The notes under the pieces were generated by a model that saw only the letters and a list, made by a program, of their open reading frames with translations, had not been told where the DNA came from and searched no databases. Source: UBA3537 sp038138145 (GTDB lineage Bacteria > Bacteroidota > Bacteroidia > Flavobacteriales > Flavobacteriaceae). From it: 64,000 nucleotides of DNA. The position numbers and the translations under genes were made by a program. Shown piece after piece: positions 46,295 to 53,388 of this stretch; position 1 is the first letter of the stretch; every line of letters begins with the position of its first letter. The DNA is taken from contig JAYQDD010000002.1 of the NCBI GenBank assembly GCA_038138145.1, positions 186,001 through 250,000 on the forward strand. The letters run 5' to 3'.

Positions 46295-46617
46295 TAATTT
46301 TTTGTTACGATAAATTCATCTATTAGTTGTAACTCCGTACGGAAAGCCAACATTTTGTCCCCAAAACGCTTCATCCCCTCAGATTGTAAGTGTTGTGCAT
46401 GTTGTTGATGGTATTGATTTAGTGCACTTTTGGAGGGCGCATGATATTGAACAGAATAGGTCGTACCGCCCATCTCTTCTTCAATCAAAACTTTGGTGAA
46501 TATGGCTTTAGAAAATAAACCGGTGGCCAAAACTTGAGGAATATGTTCTTTCATCCACGCAAGCCATTCTGTGTGAATAGAATCATCGATATTGATGGTA
46601 ACATTGTAAATAATCAT
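46294..46617 (-). CDS. DUF4286-family protein
   Basis: A 107-residue ferredoxin-like-fold protein: MIIYNVTINIDDSIHTEWL, then QVLATGLFSKAIFTKVLIEE, and TYSVQYHAPSKSALNQY. Members are small proteins of unknown role often next to rsmA in Bacteroidota. The start overlaps the TPR gene by 4 bases and the stop overlaps rsmA by one, so it is tightly coupled on both sides. Confidence 0.9.
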   Translation of the reverse strand: MIIYNVTINIDDSIHTEWLAWMKEHIPQVLATGLFSKAIFTKVLIEEEMGGTTYSVQYHAPSKSALNQYHQQHAQHLQSEGMKRFGDKMLAFRTELQLIDEFIVTKN

Positions 46618-48413
46618 AAATCTGATGTGGTTTGTACGTTACTTATATCCCTAATGCGCCGAAAATGTTTTTTTGAAGTTACAAAATGGATACTGTCGGG
46701 ATGATTGAATATAATTTCCTCATAATGATGCATGGCCTTTTCTGGCTGATTGAACGCTGACCTAAACAATTCAGCAAGAGCAAAATGAGCATCATCTATT
46801 AAGATTTCAGAAGAAAAATCGGTGATAATTTTTAGATAATTTTCTTTGGCCTTTTCAGGGTTTTGTGTTTGTTCAAACAATTTTGCCTGAAGCAACAGCG
46901 CCTGATCAATAATGGCGTGTGTGTTGTGTAGGGAAATTAGAGAATCTAACACTGCAATAGCTTCTGTTTTTTTATGTTGTAAAGCCAAAAAATCGGCTTT
47001 GGCATACAAGCGTAAAGGTGCTTGTAAGCTGTCTCCGAATTTGTGGTCGGAAATCATCAATTTTAAATCGAGTGCATCGTTTGCAATGAGTTGTGAGGTA
47101 GAAGATTTTAGGACTTGAAGTTGTGCTTCGGCCCAATCGAAATCGCCCTTAAAATAGCTTGTTCTGGCTGATTTAAACCGCGCCTCTTGTGCCAAAGTGC
47201 TGTTTTTAAGGGTAGTTTGTACTTGTGCATAATACAAGAGTGCTTGATTGAACTTTTGATCCGTGACAAGTATATCAGCCAATTTTAATTTTAATTGGCC
47301 CAAATCAATTTTTGATAATTGTGTTTTAAGTGCATCTTTTAAAAAAGAAATGGCTTCTGTTTTTTTCTTATAATGTAAGGCCAAAAAATCGGCATAAGAC
47401 AACTGTAACTTAAGGGTTTCGGAGGACATTCCATAACGCTCAAAAAGGGTTTTGTACTGCGCTTGAATCTGCTTTAAATCCGGTGATGTGTGACGAACAA
47501 GTTCAAGTTCGAGCAACTGTCTGTTGGCTTCAATCGTTAGTGGTATGTTTTGGCTGTTGTTGATGATGTACTCATAAGCTTCCCCAGTAACTGCATAAGC
47601 TTTGGCGGATTTTGCCATCAATCCGAGGTCAAGTAAACCTTGTAAGGACGTTAAATTTCGTCGATATATGGCCTTTTCTTGTTGTAATGCTTTTTTATAA
47701 TCCGCTTGTTGAACATACAACCAACTCAGCATTTGATTCCAAAAAATGGTTGGCTGAGTTTGTAGTTTTTTTAGGATAATTTTTTTTAATGTTTGGTTGT
47801 ATACTGCATCAGCGTTCTCCGAAATATACTCCTCAAAAAGACGAAATACTTGATTGAGAAATGAGGGATTATGTTCCGTGAAATTCAAATAGCTCAAAAA
47901 CATGTTTTTGATGTCTTTCTTTTCGGCATACAGCCCAGCTAATCGGTATTCATAATTTTTATTGTTTGTTTCCTCCAACGCCAATTGATACACCTCAATG
48001 GCTTGGTCCACAAGACTATGGTTTTCAAACCGAAGTGCTACAGCGTAGGCATAGTTTGAAGTCGTTCGTGCAGCATCAATGGCGTTTTGGTAGTGTATTT
48101 GAGCTTCCTGAGTGTTGTTTTGAAGCTGAAAATTATACCCTAGCTCCACGAGCATTTGTGGGTCATTATGAACCCTCAACTGATTATTGATGAGCGACTC
48201 TGCCTCCTCAAAATGTTGTAGTTCTTGTTGTATTTCTATAATCCTAAAAACAAGATTTAAATTACCTGGGGTATCTTTTTGTAATTTTTGATATATAATA
48301 AGTGCTTTTTCGAACTCGCCTTTATCAAAATAATTTTCGGCCAAATCAAAATCTGTTTGTGCAAAAAGCACAAAGCTAAATAGTCCAAAAAACAAACAAA
48401 TTAATGACTTCAT
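46614..48413 (-). CDS. Large exported TPR protein
   Basis: A 599-residue protein with a Sec signal (MKSLICLFFGLFSFVLFAQ) and TPR repeats across most of its length, from residue ~20 (FDLAENYFDKGEFEKALIIY) to the end (PEKAMHHYEEIIFNHPDS). Helices are regular, with no enzyme domain. It probably lies in the periplasm or at the outer membrane as a scaffold. It heads a run of overlapping genes with DUF4286, rsmA and mgtE. Confidence 0.9.
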   Translation of the reverse strand: MKSLICLFFGLFSFVLFAQTDFDLAENYFDKGEFEKALIIYQKLQKDTPGNLNLVFRIIEIQQELQHFEEAESLINNQLRVHNDPQMLVELGYNFQLQNNTQEAQIHYQNAIDAARTTSNYAYAVALRFENHSLVDQAIEVYQLALEETNNKNYEYRLAGLYAEKKDIKNMFLSYLNFTEHNPSFLNQVFRLFEEYISENADAVYNQTLKKIILKKLQTQPTIFWNQMLSWLYVQQADYKKALQQEKAIYRRNLTSLQGLLDLGLMAKSAKAYAVTGEAYEYIINNSQNIPLTIEANRQLLELELVRHTSPDLKQIQAQYKTLFERYGMSSETLKLQLSYADFLALHYKKKTEAISFLKDALKTQLSKIDLGQLKLKLADILVTDQKFNQALLYYAQVQTTLKNSTLAQEARFKSARTSYFKGDFDWAEAQLQVLKSSTSQLIANDALDLKLMISDHKFGDSLQAPLRLYAKADFLALQHKKTEAIAVLDSLISLHNTHAIIDQALLLQAKLFEQTQNPEKAKENYLKIITDFSSEILIDDAHFALAELFRSAFNQPEKAMHHYEEIIFNHPDSIHFVTSKKHFRRIRDISNVQTTSDL

Positions 48414-48465
48414 TACTGCGTTTTGGTAAAGATACTAAATGTACAGTCAAGAATGGAAACCGTTT

Positions 48466-49737
48466 TTAATCTATTCGATCAAAACCAGTGTACGGACGTA
48501 AAACTTCAGGAATTTCAATTCCTGATTCAGTTTGATAATTTTCAAGAATACCTGCTAAAACACGAGGCAGTGCTAACGAGCTTCCATTGAGTGTGTGCGC
48601 AAGTTGTGATTTTCCTTCAGCATTTTTAAAACGCAATTTCAAGCGGTTGGCCTGAAAGGTTTCAAAATTTGATACCGAAGAAATTTCGAGCCAACGGTCT
48701 TGCGCTGTAGAAAATACTTCAAAATCATAGGTCAATGCAGATGTAAATCCTAAATCTCCGGAACATAACCTGAGTATTCTGTACGGTAATTTTAGTTCCT
48801 CCAATATATTTTTAACATGCTCTACCATCGCATCCAGGGCCTTGTAGGATGTGCTTGGGTGTTCTACACGTAATATTTCTACTTTGTCAAATTGATGCAA
48901 ACGATTTAAACCGCGTACATGTGCCCCATAACTTCCTGCTTCTCTACGAAAACAAGGGGTATAGGTTGTGAGTTGTTTTGGTAATTCATTTTCTTGCAGA
49001 AGTACATCTCTAAAAATATTTGTGGCAGGGACTTCTCCAGTCGGGATAAGGTATAAATCGTCGGCATCGATATAATACATTTGTCCTTCTTTATCTGGAA
49101 GTTGCCCTGTACCAAGTCCCGATGCTTCATTGACTACATGCGGTACTTGCACCTCATTGTACCCTACTGCTGTATTTTTATCTAAAAAATAATTGATGAG
49201 TGCACGTTGCAAGCGCGCCCCTTTACCTTTATACACGGGAAAACCTGCACCCGTAATTTTATTACCCAATTCAAAATCAATGATATCATATTTTTTGGCC
49301 AATTCCCAATGTGGTTGAGCATCGCTGTGTAATTTTGGAACAACACCATGACGAAACACTTCTTCATTATCCTCATCAGAATTTCCGACAGGCACCAAAT
49401 CATGCGGAAGGTTTGGTATTTGATACAACAGTTGTTGCAATTCTTTAGCCGTAGTGTTTAATTCTTCAGTAAGCGTTGCTTTTTGTTCTTTAAGATCGGC
49501 GGTTTTTTGTTTTAAAAGATTGGCTTTTTCTGCTTGTCCAGACTTAAAAAGCGTACCAATTTCTTTAGAGCGTGTATTGAGGTCTGCGGCTGCAGCGTCC
49601 AACTGTGTTTGTATGTTTCGTCGGGAAGCATCCAATGCCAAAACTTTTTCTACAGTTTCTTCGGCATGATCTAGGCGTTTGGAAAGGCGCTTAATGACCT
49701 CTAATTTATTTTCTCTGATGAATGCAACTTGTAACAT
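48466..49737 (-). CDS. serS: Seryl-tRNA synthetase
   Basis: Class II synthetase of 423 residues. The N-terminal coiled-coil arm (about 30-100) binds the long variable arm of tRNA-Ser. Motifs 2 and 3 are visible: TPCFRREAGSYGAHVRGLNRLHQF (parts) and LNGSSLALPRVLAGILENYQ. Complete and normal length. A -7 element is seen just upstream. Confidence 0.97.
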   Translation of the reverse strand: MLQVAFIRENKLEVIKRLSKRLDHAEETVEKVLALDASRRNIQTQLDAAAADLNTRSKEIGTLFKSGQAEKANLLKQKTADLKEQKATLTEELNTTAKELQQLLYQIPNLPHDLVPVGNSDEDNEEVFRHGVVPKLHSDAQPHWELAKKYDIIDFELGNKITGAGFPVYKGKGARLQRALINYFLDKNTAVGYNEVQVPHVVNEASGLGTGQLPDKEGQMYYIDADDLYLIPTGEVPATNIFRDVLLQENELPKQLTTYTPCFRREAGSYGAHVRGLNRLHQFDKVEILRVEHPSTSYKALDAMVEHVKNILEELKLPYRILRLCSGDLGFTSALTYDFEVFSTAQDRWLEISSVSNFETFQANRLKLRFKNAEGKSQLAHTLNGSSLALPRVLAGILENYQTESGIEIPEVLRPYTGFDRID

Positions 49738-49756
49738 GTGGCGTACTTTTATATGG

Positions 49757-49764
49757 CAAATTTA
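49757..49764 (-). promoter_or_regulatory. Probable -7 element of serS
   Basis: On the minus strand TAAATTTG matches TAnnTTTG exactly, 19 bases before the serS ATG. The -33 element is weak. Confidence 0.5.
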
Positions 49765-49785
49765 ATCAATTGAATGAAATGTAAA

Positions 49786-50724
49786 TCAGATTTTTGATAA
49801 TAAATTGATGCGCTGTTTTGCGTTGGCTTTATCTAATTCTAATTGTGCTTTAAGCGCTTCAATATTTGGAAATTTGATCTCGCTTCGCAAACGATCTAAG
49901 AGTTCAATTTTGAGCGTTTTTCCGTACAAATCTGCATCAAAATTAAAGAAATGGACTTCAATATGGGTTTGATTATCTTGAGAAACCGTTGGGTTTTTAC
50001 CAATATTCATCATCCCATAAGTTTCATGCCCCCCGATTTCAGATTGCACCAAATAAACACCCTCTTTTGGGATGAGTTTGTAGGGTTCTTCTATATGGAT
50101 ATTCGCAGTTGGAAAGTTCAAATCTTTACCCAACCCTTTGCCCTTGGTGACCACCCCTGTGAGCATAAAATGATACCCTAAAAATTTATTAGCAATATTC
50201 ATATCTCCTTCGTGGAGTGCAGTTCGGATTTTTGTTGAACTCACAGCTACATCACCTACTTCTTGAGCATCGATTTGAGTGACTTCAAATCCATAAAATT
50301 TACCAAACTCTATTAAATCTTTTATAGTCGCTGTTCTATTTCGTCCAAAGTGATGATCGTACCCCACGATGATGTGTTTGACTTTAAGTTTATTCACCAA
50401 AACATCACGCACATATTCCAAAGCTGTAAGCCGAGAAAATGATTTTGTGAATTCTTTTAGCACCAAATGATCGACACCAAGCTGTTGCAATTGGGCTGCT
50501 TTTTCATCGATTGTATTGATGAGTTTTATACTCGAATCGTTTTGAACCACCATACGCGGATGAGGAAAAAAGGTAAGCACTAAGGCCTGAAGCTTATTGG
50601 TTTTTGCAATGTGAACAAGCCGATTTATTATTTTTTGATGACCTATGTGTACACCATCAAAAGTTCCGATGGTTACCACAGAATTTTTGATGCGTTTATA
50701 ATCGGCGGCAGTTTTAATTTTCAA
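49786..50724 (-). CDS. ribF: Bifunctional riboflavin kinase/FAD synthetase RibF (non-ATG start)
   Basis: Makes FMN from riboflavin and then FAD. The N-terminal nucleotidyltransferase has VVTIGTFDGVHIGHQKII; the kinase domain has GKGLGKDLNFPTANI and EGVYLVQSEIGG. No ATG is present in frame between the upstream TAA stop and the TFDG motif. TTG at 50724 gives a start of family-like length; TTG at 50748, eight codons further up, is the alternative. The gene lies downstream of pth. Confidence 0.93.
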   Translation of the reverse strand: MKIKTAADYKRIKNSVVTIGTFDGVHIGHQKIINRLVHIAKTNKLQALVLTFFPHPRMVVQNDSSIKLINTIDEKAAQLQQLGVDHLVLKEFTKSFSRLTALEYVRDVLVNKLKVKHIIVGYDHHFGRNRTATIKDLIEFGKFYGFEVTQIDAQEVGDVAVSSTKIRTALHEGDMNIANKFLGYHFMLTGVVTKGKGLGKDLNFPTANIHIEEPYKLIPKEGVYLVQSEIGGHETYGMMNIGKNPTVSQDNQTHIEVHFFNFDADLYGKTLKIELLDRLRSEIKFPNIEALKAQLELDKANAKQRINLLSKI

Positions 50725-50792
50725 AATTGTGTCGTAGCTTTTAAACAACGAAGATAAAAAAAGTAGTGCTTTTGGCGTTGATTCATCTTTTT

Positions 50793-51413
50793 TTATGTCC
50801 CATTAAATTGATTCATTGTATTGTTGACTCCTGACATGCCAAAACTAACGACTAGCTCCGAAGCACGTTCCAATCGTTCATCTAGTTTTGACGATTCTTC
50901 GTCGGTCCATTCTCCAAGCACATAATCGACTTGACGCCCTTTGGAAAATTCATCACTAATGCCAAAACGCAGTCGGTTGTATTGTGTTGTATTCAATTTG
51001 TCTTGGATGTCTTTCAATCCATTGTGTCCTCCATTCGATCCTTTGGTTTTTAGACGAAGTGTACCAAAGGGAAGGTTTAAATCGTCGGTGATGACGAGTA
51101 GATTTTCTAAAGGAATCTTTTCCTTTTCAAGCCAATATTTTACCGCTTTTCCGCTCAAGTTCATAAACGTATTTGGTTTGAGTAAAAGAAAGGTTCTGCC
51201 TTTGTATTTATAAGTTCCAAGTGCACCTAATTTTCGCGTGTAAAATTCTACATCGTTTTGTGTGGCCAAATGATTCAACACCTTAAATCCAATGTTGTGG
51301 CGTGTACGCACATAGTCTGCACCTATATTTCCCAATCCTACAATTAAAAATTTTTTTGACATTAATTGTGATTCTTGTTTAATTGATTTTCTTTGAAATA
51401 ACCACTTGAACAT
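50793..51413 (-). CDS. pth: Peptidyl-tRNA hydrolase
   Basis: Releases peptides from peptidyl-tRNA dropped by ribosomes. FLIVGLGNIGADYVRTRHNIGF holds the catalytic His in TRHNIGF; LLKPNTFMNLSG and VITDDLNLPFGTLRLKTKGSNGGHNGLK (parts) are the other sites. The ATG at 51413 gives a short basic extension (MFKWLFQRKS) before MSKKFLIVG; the ATG at 51362 would give the standard start. A still longer reading would begin inside the rplY terminator and is rejected. Confidence 0.94.
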   Translation of the reverse strand: MFKWLFQRKSIKQESQLMSKKFLIVGLGNIGADYVRTRHNIGFKVLNHLATQNDVEFYTRKLGALGTYKYKGRTFLLLKPNTFMNLSGKAVKYWLEKEKIPLENLLVITDDLNLPFGTLRLKTKGSNGGHNGLKDIQDKLNTTQYNRLRFGISDEFSKGRQVDYVLGEWTDEESSKLDERLERASELVVSFGMSGVNNTMNQFNGT

Positions 51414-51426
51414 GTGTAAAAATAAA

Positions 51427-51459
51427 AAAAGCATTCCGAATTTCATCAGAATGCTTTTA
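51427..51459 (-). terminator. Intrinsic terminator after rplY
   Basis: On the minus strand AAAAGCATTC pairs with GAATGCTTTT around an 11-13 base loop, followed by T residues, 26 bases after the rplY stop. It separates prs-rplY from pth. Confidence 0.8.
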
Positions 51460-51484
51460 TATTTAGTTTGCAGACACTAAAAAT

Positions 51485-52138
51485 TTATGCCTCAGCAGGA
51501 GCTGCGCCTTCAGCAGCACCTTCAGCTGATGCTTCAGTTCCTTCTGCTCCTTCTGTTCCTTCTTCATCGTCTTCATCATCTTCGATGTCAACTGAAACTC
51601 TAGATTGTTTGATTTGACACACAACCGTATTGTCTGAGTGTAAAAATTTGAAGTCATCGTTTTCAAGTTCAGAAACATATACTTTGTTTCCAATTTTTAA
51701 TTTACTAATATCAACTTGGATATTATCTGGTAAATTAGTTGGAAGTGCTTTGATTCTCAACTTACGACGGTTTCTTCTTAAGACTCCACCTGCACGAACA
51801 CCCACAGAATTTCCTGTCAAAATTACAGGAATATCCATTGCGATTTCTTTATCATCAAAGAGTTGATAAAAATCGATGTGTAGGATGTTTTCTGTAACAG
51901 GGTGAAATTGAATATCCTGTAGTACAGCATTGTAAGAAGTATCTCCTAAGGCAATCACAACTGTATGCGCATTTGGTGTGTATACAAGTTTAGAGAATGC
52001 CAATTCTGCTGCTGAGAAATGTACTGGCTGATCTCCTCCGTATAATACGCAAGGAACCTGTCCAGCATTACGTAAGGCCTTTGTTGCTTTTTTGCCTACG
52101 CTTTCTCTTTTCGATCCATTGATTGTAATTGATTTCAT
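51485..52138 (-). CDS. rplY: 50S ribosomal protein L25/general stress protein Ctc
   Basis: The long (CTC/TL5) form of 217 residues, binding 5S rRNA. The N-terminal domain MKSITINGSKRESVGKKATK and AGQVPCVLYGG are typical, followed by the TL5 beta domain (GVRAGGVLRRNRRKLRI). The C-terminal ~35 residues are an acidic Glu/Asp then Ala/Gly-rich tail (DIEDDEDDEEGTEGAEGTEA), a common flavobacterial extension. It lies 18 bases downstream of prs. Confidence 0.96.
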   Translation of the reverse strand: MKSITINGSKRESVGKKATKALRNAGQVPCVLYGGDQPVHFSAAELAFSKLVYTPNAHTVVIALGDTSYNAVLQDIQFHPVTENILHIDFYQLFDDKEIAMDIPVILTGNSVGVRAGGVLRRNRRKLRIKALPTNLPDNIQVDISKLKIGNKVYVSELENDDFKFLHSDNTVVCQIKQSRVSVDIEDDEDDEEGTEGAEGTEASAEGAAEGAAPAEA

Positions 52139-52156
52139 TTATATTAATTTAAGTGT

Positions 52157-53098
52157 TTACATTATAAATTTTGAGCTAATGGACTCATTTTGATGTACTT
52201 TATGCATCACATCTGCAAATAATTCTGCACATGATAATACTCTTATTTTTGAACTCTCCTGTGATGTGGGAATAGAGTCTGTAACAATGAGTTCTTCTAG
52301 TTTAGAATCTTCCAAACGCTGATACGCTGACCCTGAAAGTATGGGGTGGGTACAAATGGCACGTACGCTTTTTGCACCACGTTCGATCATCAAGTCGGCG
52401 GCTTTGGTCAATGTTCCCGCTGTATCGACCATATCATCGACAAGAACTACGTTTTTGTCCGTAACATCGCCAATAAGCTCCATGTGTGAAATCACATTGG
52501 CTTTGGCGCGTTGCTTGTAGCATATCACAACGTCACTTTCCAATGCTTTAGAATAGGCATAGGCTCTTTTGGAACCGCCCATGTCTGGTGAAGCAATGGT
52601 TAGATTATCTAAATTAAGCGATTTTAAATAGGGTAAAAATATGGTCGAAGCATAAAGGTGATCGACTGGTTTTTCAAAAAATCCTTGAATTTGATCGGCG
52701 TGTAAATCCATAGTGATGATGCGCGTAGCCCCTGCTGTTTCGAGCATTTTGGCGACTAATTTTGCGGCAATAGGCACTCTGGGTTTGTCTTTTCGATCTT
52801 GACGAGCCCAACCAAAATAAGGAATAACTGCAGTAATATGGCGCGCAGAAGCACGTTTTGCTGCATCTAACATCAACAAAAGTTCCATCAAATTCTCTGG
52901 ACCTGGATTAGTTGAGGCAATCACAAAAATGCGTGTACCACGTATGGATTCTTCGTAGGAGGGTTGAAACTCACCATCGCTGTAGGTCGAAGTAATCACA
53001 TTTCCTAACTCCTCGCCAAAAGCTTTGGCAATGCGTTGTCCAAGGACTTTGGAATTTGCACAGGCAAAAATTTTGGGCTGTAAGATGGATTTAGACAT
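52157..53098 (-). CDS. prs: Ribose-phosphate pyrophosphokinase
   Basis: Makes PRPP from ribose 5-phosphate and ATP for nucleotide, His and Trp synthesis. FACANSKVLGQRIAKAFG opens the protein; YFGWARQDRKDKPRVPI holds the ATP-site residues; VLVDDMVDTAGTLTKAADL is the PRPP-binding loop. Complete at 313 residues. It is transcribed with rplY; the promoter lies toward the tRNA gene. Confidence 0.97.
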   Translation of the reverse strand: MSKSILQPKIFACANSKVLGQRIAKAFGEELGNVITSTYSDGEFQPSYEESIRGTRIFVIASTNPGPENLMELLLMLDAAKRASARHITAVIPYFGWARQDRKDKPRVPIAAKLVAKMLETAGATRIITMDLHADQIQGFFEKPVDHLYASTIFLPYLKSLNLDNLTIASPDMGGSKRAYAYSKALESDVVICYKQRAKANVISHMELIGDVTDKNVVLVDDMVDTAGTLTKAADLMIERGAKSVRAICTHPILSGSAYQRLEDSKLEELIVTDSIPTSQESSKIRVLSCAELFADVMHKVHQNESISSKFIM

Positions 53099-53148
53099 TT
53101 TAATGTGCTGTTTATGAATGATTTATATCCGTTATTTTAATCGAGTGG

Positions 53149-53156
53149 CAAATTTA
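53149..53156 (-). promoter_or_regulatory. Probable -7 element of prs
   Basis: On the minus strand TAAATTTG matches TAnnTTTG exactly, about 50 bases before the prs ATG. A -33 TTTG is not clear. Confidence 0.45.
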
Positions 53157-53200
53157 TGAATTTATTTGAACTGTAAAAGCATAAAACCAACTATTTTATA

Positions 53201-53230
53201 TTTGTATAACGAATAAATTTTATAGATTTG
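53201..53230 (+). promoter_or_regulatory. Promoter of tRNA-Leu
   Basis: TTTG at 53201-53204, an 18-base spacer and TAGATTTG at 53223-53230 are a perfect Bacteroidota promoter. It places the transcription start a few bases before the tRNA. Confidence 0.75.
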
Positions 53231-53244
53231 CAATCCAAATTTTA

Positions 53245-53326
53245 GCTCAAGTGGCGGAATTGGTAGACGCGCTGGATTCAAAATCCAGTTTCTTCGGAAG
53301 TGTGGGTTCGATTCCCACCTTGAGTA
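53245..53326 (+). tRNA. tRNA-Leu (anticodon CAA)
   Basis: A class II tRNA. The acceptor arms GCTCAAG and CTTGAGT pair with a G-U at the first position. The D-arm region reads GTGGCGGAATTGGTAGAC, the anticodon stem CTGGA/TCCAG encloses TTCAAAA (anticodon CAA), a variable arm with a TTCG-like loop follows, and the T arm is GTGGG-TTCGATT-CCCAC. CCA is not encoded (ACA follows). It reads UUG codons. Confidence 0.95.
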
Positions 53327-53334
53327 CAAAAACA

Positions 53335-53368
53335 AAAAAAAGACCTCCGAGTTGGAGGTCTTTTATAT
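53335..53368. terminator. Bidirectional terminator between tRNA-Leu and the T9SS gene
   Basis: AGACCTCC pairs with GGAGGTCT around a 5-base loop, with an A tract on one side and a T tract on the other. It can serve the tRNA on the plus strand and the T9SS gene on the minus strand. Confidence 0.85.
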
Positions 53369-53388
53369 TTTGGTTCGTTAGTAAAGAC

